Origin: Streptomyces sennicomposti
GTDB lineage: Bacteria > Actinomycetota > Actinomycetes > Streptomycetales > Streptomycetaceae
Direction of reading: 5' to 3'
Length of the DNA: 64,000 bases
Assembly: GCF_019890635.1 (NCBI RefSeq)
Contig: NZ_JAIOAB010000006.1
Location: forward strand, 153,767 to 217,766
In this document: positions 26,775 through 35,952 of the stretch, piece by piece
How positions within the stretch are numbered: the stretch's first letter is position 1
Layout of the letters: each line of letters starts with the position of its first letter
The notes under the pieces: generated by a model
Seen by the model: only the letters and a program-made list of their open reading frames with translations
The model's database searches: none
What the model was told of the DNA's origin: nothing
Translations under genes and position numbers: made by a program

Positions 26775-28262
26775 TCAGACGGTCATCGGCCGGTCGTACG
26801 GTCCGATCGGCGCCGGCAGGCGTGAACTGCCCGTCAGACGGCGGTCGACCGCCGCCGCCACCGCCCGCCCCTCCGCGATCGCCCACACGATGAGCGACTG
26901 CCCGCGCGCGGCGTCCCCGGCGACGAACACGCCGGGGACGTTCGTCGCGAAGTCCGGGTCCCGGACGATCGTGCCGCGCGGCGCCAGGTCGATCCCCAGC
27001 TGGTCGATCAGGCCGTCGCCCCGGTCGGGCCCCGAGAAGCCGAGCGCGAGCAGCACGAGATCGGCCGGCAGCGTGCGCTCGGTGCCCGGCACCGGCCGCC
27101 GTCCGGCGTCCACCTCCACCAGGTGCAGCTCGCGCACGTGCCCGTCCTCGTCCCCGGTGAAGCGCAGCGTCGACGCCGCGAACAGCCGCGCGTCGGCGTC
27201 GGCCGCGGGCGCCGTCCGCAGCTCCCCGGCCTCCTGGTGGGCCGCCGAGAGCCGGTAGACCTTCGGATACGTCGGCCACGGCTCGGCGTCCTCGTCGCGC
27301 TCCGCGCCGGGCTGCGCGTAGATGTCGAGCTGGGTCACCGACGCCGCGCCCTCGCGCACCGCCGTGCCCAGACAGTCGGCCCCGGTGTCGCCGCCGCCCA
27401 CGATGACCACGTGCCGGCCGGCCGCGGACAGCGGCGAGACCTCGAGGTCCCCCTCGCACACCCGGTTGGCCAGCGGAAGATACTCCATCGCCTGGTGGAC
27501 GCCCGCCAACTCGCGCCCGGGAATGTCGAGTTCACGCCAGGCCGTCGCCCCGGTGGCGATCACCAGGGCGTCGTGGCGGGCCCGCAGCTCGGCCGCCCCG
27601 ATGTCCCGCCCGACCGCCGTGGAGGTGCGGAACTTGGTCCCCTCGGCCCGCATCTGCTCCAGCCGCCGTTCCAGATGCCGCTTCTCCATCTTGAACTCGG
27701 GGATGCCGTAACGCATCAGCCCGCCGAGCCGGTCGTCCTTCTCGTACACGGCGACCGTGTGTCCCGCGCGGGTCAGCTGCTGGGCCGCGGCGAGTCCTGT
27801 CGGTCCGGACCCGATCACCGCGACGGTCCGGCCCGACAGCCGGTCCGGCGGGCGCGGCGGAGCGAAACCCTCCTCCCAGGCCCGGTCGGCGATGGCGCAC
27901 TCGACGTTCTTGATGGTGACGGCCGGCTGGTTGATCGCGAGGACACACCCCGCCTCGCACGGCGCCGGGCACAACCGGCCGGTGAACTCGGGGAAGTTGT
28001 TCGTGGCGTGCAGCCGGTCGCTCGCCGCCCGCCAGTCCTCCCGCGAGACCAGGTCGTTCCACTCCGGGATCAGGTTGCCGAGCGGACACGCCTGGTGGCA
28101 GAACGGGACGCCGCAGTCCATGCAGCGGTCCGCCTGCTTGCTGATGATCGGCAGCAGCGCACCGGGAACATACACCTCGTCCCAGTCCCGTACCCGCTCC
28201 TCGACCGGCCTGCGCGGCCACTCCTGCCGGGGCGTGGACAGGAAGCCCTTGGGATCGGCCAT
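26775..28262 (-). CDS. gltD: Glutamate synthase small subunit-like oxidoreductase
   Basis: 495 residues from ATG 28262. N-terminal iron-sulfur cysteines (RCMDCGVPFCHQACPLGN and LCPAPCEAGC), FAD-binding VAVIGSGPTGLAAAQQL, NADPH-binding VVIVGGGDTGADCLGTAVRE, and a C-terminal FVAGDAARGQSLIVWAIAEG. The normal role is to pass electrons from NADPH to the large subunit GltB in glutamate synthesis. No gltB is in the window, so this may be a stand-alone paralogue serving another electron acceptor, as is seen in several actinobacteria. It converges on the SAV2177 methyltransferase. Confidence 0.88.
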   Translation of the reverse strand: MADPKGFLSTPRQEWPRRPVEERVRDWDEVYVPGALLPIISKQADRCMDCGVPFCHQACPLGNLIPEWNDLVSREDWRAASDRLHATNNFPEFTGRLCPAPCEAGCVLAINQPAVTIKNVECAIADRAWEEGFAPPRPPDRLSGRTVAVIGSGPTGLAAAQQLTRAGHTVAVYEKDDRLGGLMRYGIPEFKMEKRHLERRLEQMRAEGTKFRTSTAVGRDIGAAELRARHDALVIATGATAWRELDIPGRELAGVHQAMEYLPLANRVCEGDLEVSPLSAAGRHVVIVGGGDTGADCLGTAVREGAASVTQLDIYAQPGAERDEDAEPWPTYPKVYRLSAAHQEAGELRTAPAADADARLFAASTLRFTGDEDGHVRELHLVEVDAGRRPVPGTERTLPADLVLLALGFSGPDRGDGLIDQLGIDLAPRGTIVRDPDFATNVPGVFVAGDAARGQSLIVWAIAEGRAVAAAVDRRLTGSSRLPAPIGPYDRPMTV

Positions 28263-28388
28263 GGCCGTCCCCCTTGCGTACTCGTACTCGCGTGCGTCTG
28301 CGCGTCCTCGGGCGGCACTCTTCCGGTCACGATACGTCCGCCGGGCCGCGAGCGCAGGGGACGCGACGCGGCGGGCACCGTGCGGGGC

Positions 28389-28466
28389 CGCCTTGCTCCC
28401 GTCGCCCGGCTCCCGCTGCCCGGCTTCTGCCGCCTTGCTCCCGTCGCCCGGCTCCCGCTGCCCGGC
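28389..28466. repeat. Direct repeat, about 36 bp, 42-bp period
   Basis: CCTTGCTCCCGTCGCCCGGC and following bases occur twice, beginning at 28391 and 28433. They lie in the 297-bp gap between the gltD start and the DUF2293 stop, where I see no gene. Confidence 0.85.
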
Positions 28467-28559
28467 CGCGCTGCACGGCTTCTGCCGTCTGTGGGCCGCC
28501 TCGCTCCGCCCCGTCGCGCCCGTTCCGCACGGCGTCGGCCGGCGGTCCGGGCGGCCGCC

Positions 28560-29255
28560 TCAGTCGGCGGGCGGGCCCGGCCCGCGCCACGAGGCGAGCA
28601 CGGACTCGACCTCCGCAGCCGTCCGCCGCCGGGCCTCCGGCCGGACCACGCCGTCCATCAGCAGCCGGTCGTACGGCGTGTCCAGATGCCGTACGGACGC
28701 CCGCACCGCCCATGCGACCGCGCTCTCGGACAGCGCCCGGCCCGCCGCGCTGCGGCCGACCCGTCCGCTGCCGCGCAGCGAGGCATGGGCGGCGATGTCC
28801 GCCGCCCGGTCCGGCGGGCACCGGGGGAACGACCGCAGGATCTCCGCCGTGAACGCCTGTGCGAACCGTACGTCCTGAGCCGCCCGCCGCCGCGCGTCAC
28901 GGGCCCGGCGGCGGCGTCGCGCCTCGGCGTCCGCCAGGCACCGCGCCTCGGCCCGGGCGAGGGCCGCCTCCTCCACGAGCAGGCCCTGCCGCTCGTACCG
29001 GCTCTTGCGCCGGTTGAACCGCACGACGACCGCCGACAGCACGCTCTCCTCCCGCGAGCGCCGGGTGAGCGCCGTGTCGCCGCGCGGCAGGAACACCAGA
29101 TGCCCGAGATCGGCGCAGACCAGGCAGCGGGGCACGCCTTCCTCCAGGACGAGCAGGGACAGCGGACCCCGGCGGCATCGGGCGCAGCGCTTGCCCCGCA
29201 ACGGCTGCACGACGACGAGCCCGAGGCGGGACGGGGGAGCGGGAAGGCGGGCCAT
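28560..29255 (-). CDS. DUF2293 domain protein
   Basis: 231 residues from ATG 29255; the frame is open further upstream but that part is Arg-rich noise. An N-terminal zinc-finger-like CARCRRGPLS and the later PRCLVCADLG give four cysteines. The middle is a highly basic helical region (LADAEARRRRRARDARRRAA). The DUF2293 segment is near the C-terminus: VRHLDTPYDRLLMDGVVRPE, then ARRRTAAEVESVLASW. Function unknown; the charge suggests nucleic acid binding. Only a weak ribosome site (GGGGGGAA) precedes the start. Confidence 0.75.
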   Translation of the reverse strand: MARLPAPPSRLGLVVVQPLRGKRCARCRRGPLSLLVLEEGVPRCLVCADLGHLVFLPRGDTALTRRSREESVLSAVVVRFNRRKSRYERQGLLVEEAALARAEARCLADAEARRRRRARDARRRAAQDVRFAQAFTAEILRSFPRCPPDRAADIAAHASLRGSGRVGRSAAGRALSESAVAWAVRASVRHLDTPYDRLLMDGVVRPEARRRTAAEVESVLASWRGPGPPAD

Positions 29256-29783
29256 GCGGGTTTCATTCCCCCCACCGCGGCCCCGCGCACGCGCGCTCCG
29301 GCCCGGTGCACGCGGCTGCGGCCGCACGCACTCGCCTCGGCGCGGAGGCGCGCGCCCGCGCGGTGACCGCCCGCCCCGGTGACTGGCCGGGCGGACGCCG
29401 GTGCGCGCCGGCGCGCGTCCGCCCGGCTGTCGCCGACGGCGGCTGGGTGTCCCCGCCCCGGCCGGCGCCGCTTCTCGGTGCCTCCTCGTGGGGCGCGCCC
29501 GCACCCGCGCACTCGCGCACTCGCGCACCCGTGAGGTCGAGGCGTCCGTAGGGGTTCACGTCCATGCCAGGACGCCCGTGGTGCGCGCACCCGCGTGGCC
29601 GCGCCCCGCGCGCCTGCGCCCTCGCCTCGCACCCCTCTGCCTCGCCCCGGCCGCACACCCGCCGCCTCGCCCGCCGCTCGTGCGGCCGCAGGAGCGGGGT
29701 CTCCCAGGCGTGGCCGCCAGAGGGACGCGCCCCCGCTCCACCCCCGTCCACGCCCCCCTTCCGGCCGGGCGCATCATGGCCGT
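29256..29783. other. Intergenic region, no gene seen
   Basis: 528 bp between the divergent DUF2293 and uridine-kinase-like genes. It is GC-rich with short GCGCACTC-type repeats near 29500. Open frames here have poor composition, no ribosome sites and no recognisable protein, so I call none. It presumably holds both promoters. Confidence 0.5.
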
Positions 29784-30419
29784 GTGCGACTCGAAGCGAT
29801 CACCTGGGAACGGCTCGGCGACCTGCTGGCCGAACGGCTGCTCGACCTGGAACCGGCCGACGGCAGCCCGTGGCCGCGCGTCGCCTTCGACGGCGCCCCG
29901 GCCGCCCGCCCGGGCGACCTGGCCGAGCGCGTCGCCGAGGCCCTGCGCCCGCTGGGCCGTCCGTCGCTGGTCGTCGACGCCGCGACCTTCCTGCGCCCGG
30001 CGTCCCTGCGGTTCGAACACGGCCACCGGGACGTGGACTCGTACTACGACGGCTGGCTCGACACCGGCGCCCTGTGGCGCGAGGTGTTCGGGCCGCTCGA
30101 ACCCGGCGGTGACGGGCGGGTCCTGCCCGATCTGCGGGACCCGGTCACGGACCGCGCGACCCGCAGCGCCTACGTCCCCCTGCCGCCCGGCGGAGTGCTG
30201 TTGCTGCACGGCCCGCTGCTGCTGCGGCACTGGTTCCCCTTCGACCTGAGCGTCCACCTCCTCCTCTCCCCGGCCGCCCTGCGCCGCCGCACCCCCGAGG
30301 CGGAGCACTGGACGCTGCCCGCCTTCGCCCGCTACGAGGCCGAGACCGACCCGGCCGGCACGGCGGACGTACTGGTCCGCGCCGACGACCCGCGCCACCC
30401 GGCCTGGCGCGCCGCCTGA
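29784..30419 (+). CDS. Uridine kinase-like protein with degenerate P-loop
   Basis: 211 residues from GTG 29784 (VRLEAITWERLGDLLAERLL). Overall it follows the uridine kinase/phosphoribulokinase fold: FLRPASLRFEHGHRDVDSYY, then DGWLDTGALWREVFGPLEPG, then GGVLLLHGPLLLRHWFPFDL. However, the nucleotide-binding loop reads VAFDGAPAARPGDLA, without the GKS/GKT lysine expected of a kinase. Either the reaction differs or ATP is bound another way. It ends 6 bp from the convergent PfkB gene, next to pseudouridine catabolism, so a nucleoside role is plausible. Confidence 0.75.
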   Translation: MRLEAITWERLGDLLAERLLDLEPADGSPWPRVAFDGAPAARPGDLAERVAEALRPLGRPSLVVDAATFLRPASLRFEHGHRDVDSYYDGWLDTGALWREVFGPLEPGGDGRVLPDLRDPVTDRATRSAYVPLPPGGVLLLHGPLLLRHWFPFDLSVHLLLSPAALRRRTPEAEHWTLPAFARYEAETDPAGTADVLVRADDPRHPAWRAA

Positions 30420-30425
30420 ACCGCC

Positions 30426-31442
30426 TCAGCCCCCGAAGGCGTCCTCGAAGGTGTTCCCGGAGGCGTCCCGCGGCGGCCGTCCGCCCACCCGTCCCACCGC
30501 GAGCGCGCCCGCCGAGCAGCCCTCCTCCGCCGCCTCCTCGGGCCCCGCACCGGCCAGCAGCGCGGCGAGGAACGCCCCCGTGAAGGCGTCTCCGGCGCCC
30601 GTGGTGTCCCGGGGCGCCACGGCCAGGGCGGGCACACGGGCGCACACGGCTCCGTCCCTGGCCACCAGCGCGCCGTCCGCGCCCTGTTTGGCCACCACCA
30701 GCGGTATGCGCCGACTCAGCTCGGCCGCCGCGACCGCCGGGTCCGTCACCCCGGCCAGCAGACACGCCTCGTCACGGCTCGGCAGCAGCACGTCCACCCC
30801 CTCGACGAGCTCCAGGAACCGCCCGGCCCCCAGCGCGGCCAGGAACCCGGCCGAGGCGGGGTCCAGACTGACCGGCACTCCACGCGCGCGTGCCGACGCG
30901 ACCGCCACGGCCACCAGCGCCCGACCCGGCGCGGAGAACAGCAGATAACCCGACAGATGCAGCCGGGCCACCCCGTCGAGCAACGCGTCCGACCAGTCCC
31001 CGGGCGCCAGCCGCAACGACGCCCCGCTGTCCGTGAGGAACGTGCGCTCCGCCGAGGCCGCCCCGTCGACCAGGCACACCACCGTCCCGGTCGGCGCCTC
31101 GGCGTCCACCACGAGCCGGGCCCGCACCCCCGAGGCGACCAGCTCCCGTTCGTGCCAGGCGGCCGTCTCCGCGCCCACCCGCCCCAGCAGCCGCACGTCC
31201 CGGCACCCCCGATGGGCCGCCCAGCAGGCCACGTTGGCCCCTGCGCCGCCCGGCACCAGCCGGATCTCGGCGGCGGTGTCCGTACCGGTCGCGAGCGCCC
31301 CCCGATGGCGGGCGACCACGTCCGTCACCACGTCCCCCACCACCAGCAGCCCGCCGCCCGGCGCCCCTCCGCCCCGCACGCCACTGGCCGCCTCTGTGCC
31401 GTCCGGCGGCCTCCCGCCGGGCCCCGCCCCGCCGGGCGTCAC
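30426..31442 (-). CDS. PfkB-family kinase, probable pseudouridine kinase
   Basis: 338 residues from GTG 31442, overlapping the psuG stop by 4 bp (GTGA). Ribokinase fold: LLVVGDVVTDVVARHRGALA, LVPGGAGANVACWAAHRG (substrate Gly-Gly region), and the catalytic loop DTTGAGDAFTGAFLAALLAG with its Asp. Coupling to psuG strongly suggests it phosphorylates pseudouridine for PsuG to cleave. The first 28 residues are Gly/Pro-rich; a later GTG could be the true start. Confidence 0.82.
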   Translation of the reverse strand: MTPGGAGPGGRPPDGTEAASGVRGGGAPGGGLLVVGDVVTDVVARHRGALATGTDTAAEIRLVPGGAGANVACWAAHRGCRDVRLLGRVGAETAAWHERELVASGVRARLVVDAEAPTGTVVCLVDGAASAERTFLTDSGASLRLAPGDWSDALLDGVARLHLSGYLLFSAPGRALVAVAVASARARGVPVSLDPASAGFLAALGAGRFLELVEGVDVLLPSRDEACLLAGVTDPAVAAAELSRRIPLVVAKQGADGALVARDGAVCARVPALAVAPRDTTGAGDAFTGAFLAALLAGAGPEEAAEEGCSAGALAVGRVGGRPPRDASGNTFEDAFGG

Positions 31443-32344
31443 ATGCGCGCCCAGGCCGCCGCGACACGCGCCGCCAGACGTACGTTGCCGCGCACGGCGG
31501 CCAGGTTGGCGCGCAGGGACGCGCCGTCCGTGTGCCGCACCAGGTGGTCGAGCAGGAACGGGGTGACCGCCTGCCCGGTGACGCCCTCCTCCTCGCACGC
31601 GTGCAGCGCGTCGGCGAGCACACGCGCGTGCAGCTCCGGCTCCAGCTGCTCCGCCCGCGGCACCGGATTGGCGACGATCAGCGCCGACTCCGGTCCGCGC
31701 AGCGCGTTCTGCGCCCGCATGACCTCGGCGACCTCCTCGGGCGTGCGCAGCGTCCAGTCCACCGGATGGCCGGAGTCGCTGAGATAGAAGCCGGGGAAGC
31801 GGTCCGTGCCGTACCCGGCCACCGCGACCCCCAGCGTCTCCAGCCGCTCCAGGGTGGCCGGCACGTCCAGGATCGACTTCACCCCCGCGCACACCACCGT
31901 GATCCGGGTGCGCGCCAGCAGCCCCAGGTCGGCGGACTCGTCCTGCGTCTCCGTCCACTGCCGGTGCACCCCGCCGAGCCCGCCCGTCGCGAACACGCGG
32001 ACGCCCGCCAGCGCGGCCAGCCGGGCCGTCGCCGACACGGTCGTCGCCCCGCTGGCTCCCGTCGCCACGGCGAGCGGCAGGTCGCGGTGGCCCAGCTTGC
32101 GGATCCCGTCCTCGTTGGCGACCCGCTCCAGCTGCCGCTTGTCCAGCCCCACCTGCGGCCGCCCGTCCAGCACGGCGATCGTCGCCGGGACGGCGCCCTC
32201 CTCGCGTACCGCGTCCTCCAGCTCCAGCGCCACCTGGAGGTTGCGCGGGCGCGGCAGCCCATGGGCGATGATCGTGGACTCCAGGGCCACCACCGGACGG
32301 CGCGCGGCGAGCGCCTCCCGCACCTCTTCGGACACCACCAGCAC
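31439..32344 (-). CDS. psuG: Pseudouridine-5'-phosphate glycosidase
   Basis: 301 residues from GTG 32344, with GGGGAGG seven bases before it. Splits pseudouridine 5'-phosphate into uracil and ribose 5-phosphate, breaking the C-glycosidic bond. Conserved blocks: VALESTIIAHGLPRPRN near the start, RDLPLAVATGASGATTVSAT, FATGGLGGVHR, VVCAGVKSILDVPATLERLE, PGFYLSDSGHPVDW, and the C-terminal TGQAVTPFLLDHLVRHTDGA. Length agrees with E. coli PsuG (312). Forms an operon with the PfkB kinase downstream. Confidence 0.95.
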   Translation of the reverse strand: MLVVSEEVREALAARRPVVALESTIIAHGLPRPRNLQVALELEDAVREEGAVPATIAVLDGRPQVGLDKRQLERVANEDGIRKLGHRDLPLAVATGASGATTVSATARLAALAGVRVFATGGLGGVHRQWTETQDESADLGLLARTRITVVCAGVKSILDVPATLERLETLGVAVAGYGTDRFPGFYLSDSGHPVDWTLRTPEEVAEVMRAQNALRGPESALIVANPVPRAEQLEPELHARVLADALHACEEEGVTGQAVTPFLLDHLVRHTDGASLRANLAAVRGNVRLAARVAAAWARM

Positions 32345-32443
32345 GTGCCTGCCTCCCCTCAGTCGGCTCTCCCTCATCTCTGGCGGGCCGCGCCCCCGGC
32401 CAAACCCTTGCGGCCGGGGCGCGACCGGCACCAGCCTGGACAC

Positions 32444-32887
32444 ATGACCGAAAGCCGCATGAACGACAACGCGACGCGTCTCGACCACGTCGTCCTGTGG
32501 GTGCGCGACCCGGTCGCCGCCGCCCGCTTCTACGAACGGGCGGTCGGCCTGGAACCGGTCGGCGTCGAGGAGTTCGGCGCGGGCAAGGTCTCCTTCCCCT
32601 CGGTCCGCGTTAACGAGGAGACGATCCTCGACCTCGCCCCGCTCGACCTGGCCCCGCGCATGAACATGCTCCCCGGCGGGGCCGGCAGCGCCGGGCACCC
32701 GGTGAACCACGTGTGCCTGTCCCTGCCCGCCCAGGCCTTCGACGCGCTCCGCACCCGCCTCCAGGAACACGACGTCCCCGTCTCGGACTTCTCCTACGAC
32801 TCCTCGGGCGCCCGCGGCAACGCCCGCCGCAGCTTCTACTTCCGCGACCCGGACGGCAACGTGTTCGAGGCCCGGCACTACGACTAG
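32444..32887 (+). CDS. VOC (glyoxalase/bleomycin-resistance fold) protein
   Basis: 147 residues from ATG 32444 (ATG 32459 is an alternative). Paired beta-alpha-beta modules: RLDHVVLWVRDPVAAARFYE, then GHPVNHVCLSLPAQAFDALR, then SFYFRDPDGNVFEARHYD. The His and Glu positions (LDHVV, NHVCL, FEARH) fit a metal-binding VOC fold. Substrate unknown: dioxygenases, isomerases and drug-binding proteins share the fold. It diverges from psuG. Confidence 0.85.
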   Translation: MTESRMNDNATRLDHVVLWVRDPVAAARFYERAVGLEPVGVEEFGAGKVSFPSVRVNEETILDLAPLDLAPRMNMLPGGAGSAGHPVNHVCLSLPAQAFDALRTRLQEHDVPVSDFSYDSSGARGNARRSFYFRDPDGNVFEARHYD

Positions 32888-33008
32888 GCGCCCACTCACG
32901 CTCACGACGACCAGGAGCCCCGTGAACGACGGGCACCCGACGGACGACCTGGCGCCCCACGAGCCGGCCGCCGCCCGAGCGGGCGACCCGTACCCGTGGC
33001 CGGCTCCC

Positions 33009-33064
33009 GCCCCGACGCCGACGCCCCGACGCCGACGCCCCGACGCCGACGCCCCGACGCCGAA
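33009..33064. repeat. Tandem repeat, 14-bp x 4
   Basis: Four copies of GCCCCGACGCCGAC, the last with one change, sit between the convergent VOC and ogt genes. Confidence 0.9.
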
Positions 33065-33078
33065 GCGGCGTGGCCCGC

Positions 33079-33654
33079 TCAGAACAGCGGCTCGGGCAGG
33101 ACCCCCTCCAGCGCCAGCAGCGTGCGCTTGGTCTCCAGCCCGCCGCCGAACCCGCCGATGCCCCCGTCGCTCTCGACCACCCGGTGGCACGGCACCACCA
33201 GCGGCAGCGGGTTGGCGCCCATCGCCACGCCCACCGCCTGAGCCGCCTGGGGCTGCCCGACCCGCCGGGCCAGATCGCCGTACCCGACGACCGTGCCGTA
33301 GGGCACGCCCGACGCCAGCTCGCGCAGCACCTGCCGGTTGAAGCCCGATATCAAGGACCAGTCCAAGGGCAGCGCGAAGTCCCGCCGCTCGCCCGCGAAG
33401 TACGCCTCCAGCTGGCGTATCGCCTCCGCCAGCACCGGGGAGCCGGGCGCCTCGACCGGCTCGGCGCCCAGCCGGGACGCCAGCCGCTCCAGCGCCCGCT
33501 CCCGCACCCCGCCGGTGGCGTGGAAGACGACGTTGACCAGGCCGTCGGCCGTCGCCGCCAGCAGCAGGGGACCGATCCCGCTTTCGGCCACGGCCCACAC
33601 GACCTGCTGCCCGCCGCTCTCGGCCGGCTGCTCGTCCCACTCGTGCTTGTCCAT
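33079..33654 (-). CDS. ogt: Methylated-DNA-protein-cysteine methyltransferase
   Basis: 191 residues from ATG 33654. Removes methyl groups from O6-methylguanine by transfer to its own cysteine, Cys156 in PCHRVV (155-160). The DNA-binding helices include FNRQVLRELASGVPYGTVVG, then YGDLARRVGQPQAAQAVG. The C-terminus has GGIGGFGGGLETKRTLLALE. Suicide repair enzyme, cytoplasmic. A perfect RecA-NDp/PafBC element ends 6 nt before the ATG, so it should be DNA-damage inducible and leaderless. Confidence 0.96.
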   Translation of the reverse strand: MDKHEWDEQPAESGGQQVVWAVAESGIGPLLLAATADGLVNVVFHATGGVRERALERLASRLGAEPVEAPGSPVLAEAIRQLEAYFAGERRDFALPLDWSLISGFNRQVLRELASGVPYGTVVGYGDLARRVGQPQAAQAVGVAMGANPLPLVVPCHRVVESDGGIGGFGGGLETKRTLLALEGVLPEPLF

Positions 33655-33660
33655 GCGAGC

Positions 33661-33683
33661 ACCGTACGGCCCACCACTGACAA
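33661..33683 (-). promoter_or_regulatory. RecA-NDp/PafBC-type promoter of ogt
   Basis: Minus strand: TTGTCAGTG (33683-33675), N8, TACGGT (33666-33661). Perfect match to TTGTCRGTG-N8-TANNNT, with 6 nt from the -10 to the ATG at 33654. Confidence 0.75.
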
Positions 33684-33724
33684 TGCGCTGTGACCTGCGG
33701 TTCTGCCCGGACCAGGGGGTGAGG

Positions 33725-34597
33725 TCAGGCGGTCTTCAGCGCCTCCCGCACCACGTCCGGCCGGTCGGTGATCACGCCGTCCACGCCGTAGCCGGCGACG
33801 GTCCGGGCGTGGGCAGCGTCGTCCACCGTCCACGCGTACACCTTCAGCCGCCTGCCGTGCGGCCCGGTGACCTTGTGCACGGCGGACACGTAGCCGGAGC
33901 CGATCGTGCCGTACGACGGATTGATCATGTCCGTGAAGCCCGCGTACCGGCTCAGGTCGGCCGCGGCCGGGCGGCCGAGGAAGGCGGTCGTGACGGCGGG
34001 GGCCAGCCTGTGCACCGTGCGCACACTGTCCGCGCTGAAGCTCTGCACGATCAGCCGGCCCGCCAGGTGCCCGCGGTCCAGCCAGCCGTCCTTGCGCAGC
34101 AGCGCCAGGGTCTGCTGCTCGATGCCCGGGTACAGCTCGGGATTCTTGATCTCCAGGAGCAGCTTCTCGTGGTTGTGCTCGATCCGGCGCATGTACTGGT
34201 CGAGCGTCGGCACGCGCGTGTTCCGGTAGGCGGGGGAGAACCAGCTGCCCGCGTCCAGGCGGGCGATCTCGGCGGCCGTGAAGTCCTTGACCTTCCACGG
34301 CGACCGGTTCGGGAACACCTGCTCGACGTTCGTGGTGCGCCGCAGGCTGTCGTCGTGCAGGACGACGAGCCGGCCGTCCTTGGTGCGCTGCACGTCGTTC
34401 TCCATCCAGGAGAAGCCCAGCGCGGCCGCCTTGTCGATGGCCGGCAGGGTGTTCTCCGGGGCGTAGGCGCAGGCGCCCCGGTGGGCGACGACCACGGGCC
34501 TTACCGCGGCTCCGGCCGCGTGGGCCCCGGAGACGGGCGACAGCGCCATCGCCCCCAGCAGAGCGGCCGTCGTGGCGGCAACAGCGCGCGCGTGCAT
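33725..34597 (-). CDS. Secreted glycerophosphodiester phosphodiesterase
   Basis: 290 residues from ATG 34597. Signal peptide of about 28 residues ending SGAHA-A. GDPD domain with VVAHRGACAYAPENTLPAID (catalytic His), SWMENDVQRTKDGRLVVLHD (metal-binding Glu/Asp and second His) and LLLEIKNPELYPG. The C-terminal VYAWTVDDAAHARTVAGYGV, then DGVITDRPDVV, is typical. Hydrolyses glycerophosphodiesters to glycerol 3-phosphate, here outside the cell, for phosphate or carbon scavenging; no Pho box was identified. It diverges from the MHYT gene. Confidence 0.92.
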   Translation of the reverse strand: MHARAVAATTAALLGAMALSPVSGAHAAGAAVRPVVVAHRGACAYAPENTLPAIDKAAALGFSWMENDVQRTKDGRLVVLHDDSLRRTTNVEQVFPNRSPWKVKDFTAAEIARLDAGSWFSPAYRNTRVPTLDQYMRRIEHNHEKLLLEIKNPELYPGIEQQTLALLRKDGWLDRGHLAGRLIVQSFSADSVRTVHRLAPAVTTAFLGRPAAADLSRYAGFTDMINPSYGTIGSGYVSAVHKVTGPHGRRLKVYAWTVDDAAHARTVAGYGVDGVITDRPDVVREALKTA

Positions 34598-34916
34598 AGG
34601 TACTCCTCGCCTCAGTGATCACGGACAGCACCAGAGTGGCAGCACATGGTCACGGACGCGGGCCGGGCGGGACGGAACCACCGGAACGGGGGGCAGGTGT
34701 GCGGTCCGCTCACCGCTGCCGCACATCTGCGACGGGGTCGTGATTCTTTGCCGGATAATCGTTCGACCATTCCGGTGGCAGTCATACTCTCTGCGTCAAC
34801 CCAGGCCGCGGAGGCGGTCCCGGGTTGCCCCGACCGCGGGGGCGGTCGGTGGACGGGGGCGACTTCACCAGGTACCGGACGTTCCGGGACCCGACAGGGC
34901 GGAAGGGCAGCCGCGC
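34598..34916. promoter_or_regulatory. Divergent intergenic region with promoter and hairpin candidates
   Basis: 319 bp between the phosphodiesterase and MHYT genes. TTCGAC (34762-34767), 17 bp, TACTCT (34785-34790) is a possible rightward promoter. Downstream, CCGACCGC (34830-34837) pairs with GCGGTCGG (34842-34849) over a GGGG loop in the presumed leader. No gene is seen here. Confidence 0.35.
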
Positions 34917-35912
34917 ATGCACGACGGCACGGTCGACGGATTCAGCTACGGGCTCGTCACCCCGCTGGTGGCCTACCTCATGGCCTGCCTCGGCGGGGCC
35001 CTCGGCCTGCGCTGCACCACCCGCGCGCTGCTCGTCGCCCACTCCTGGCGGCCGGGCTGGCTCGCCCTCGCCTCGGCGGCGATCGGCTCGGGCATCTGGA
35101 CCATGCACTTCGTGGCCATGACGGGCTTCACGGTCCACGGCGCGCCGATCCACTACGACCGCCCGACCACGTACGCGAGCCTGATCGTCGCCATCGTCAT
35201 GGTCGGCGTGGGGATCTTCATCGTCGGCTACCGGGGCGCGCGCGGGTCGGCGCTGTTCACCGGAGGCACGATCACCGGTCTGGGCATCGCCTCCATGCAC
35301 TACCTGGGCATGGCCGGGATGCAGTTCGACGGCACGTTCGAGTACAACGTCTGGACCGTCTCCGCCTCCGTCGTCATAGCCGTCGTCGCCGCGACCGCGG
35401 CTCTGTGGGCGGCGGGCCAGGTCAGGGGGCTCCTGTGGAGCGTCGGCGCGAGCTGCGTCATGGGCCTGGCCGTCAGCGGCATGCACTACACCGGCATGGC
35501 CGCCCTCAGCGTCCACCTGCACTCCGCCGCCGGCGCCCCGGTCGCCGGCGAGTCCCCGGCCGCCCTGCTCGCCCCCATGCTGATCGGCCCGCTCTCCTTC
35601 CTGCTCCTGGCCGGCGTCGTCGTGCTGTTCGACCCGCTGATGGTCATGGGCAAGGGCGACTGGACCCCCGCCGAGCACAAGCCGGGCGTACCCGCGCGCG
35701 AACCCGTCACCCACGCCACCCACCTGTCCCGCGCCACCCAGGCCGCCCGCCCCGCGCCGCCCGCGCAACCCCCGCAGCCCGTGCAGTCCGCGCACCTCGC
35801 GCACCCGGCGCCCGCCGCGCCCCCCACGCGCCCCGCGGGCCGCTCGGACACCGGCCCGCGCGCCCCGGCCCGGCGCGGCCCGCGTACCGCTCGGACCTCG
35901 CGGAACCCCTGA
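34917..35912 (+). CDS. MHYT-domain membrane sensor protein
   Basis: 331 residues from ATG 34917 (GGAAGGG nine bases upstream). About seven hydrophobic helices. Three MHYT-type motifs ([30 protein letters not shown]) are proposed in this family to bind copper and sense oxygen, CO or NO. In most bacteria MHYT domains are fused to GGDEF/EAL or kinase domains; here the cytoplasmic tail of about 90 residues is only Ala/Pro/His-rich and has no output domain. It lies just upstream of uvrB, but uvrB has its own promoter. Confidence 0.88.
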   Translation: MHDGTVDGFSYGLVTPLVAYLMACLGGALGLRCTTRALLVAHSWRPGWLALASAAIGSGIWTMHFVAMTGFTVHGAPIHYDRPTTYASLIVAIVMVGVGIFIVGYRGARGSALFTGGTITGLGIASMHYLGMAGMQFDGTFEYNVWTVSASVVIAVVAATAALWAAGQVRGLLWSVGASCVMGLAVSGMHYTGMAALSVHLHSAAGAPVAGESPAALLAPMLIGPLSFLLLAGVVVLFDPLMVMGKGDWTPAEHKPGVPAREPVTHATHLSRATQAARPAPPAQPPQPVQSAHLAHPAPAAPPTRPAGRSDTGPRAPARRGPRTARTSRNP

Positions 35913-35922
35913 TCGGCCCGCG

Positions 35923-35945
35923 TTGTCAGTGGCGGGTCGTACGGT
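35923..35945 (+). promoter_or_regulatory. RecA-NDp/PafBC-type promoter of uvrB
   Basis: TTGTCAGTG (35923-35931), N8, TACGGT (35940-35945). Perfect match, 7 nt before ATG 35953. The TTG inside it is in frame with uvrB but should not be used as a start. Confidence 0.8.
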
Positions 35946-35952
35946 GGATGAC

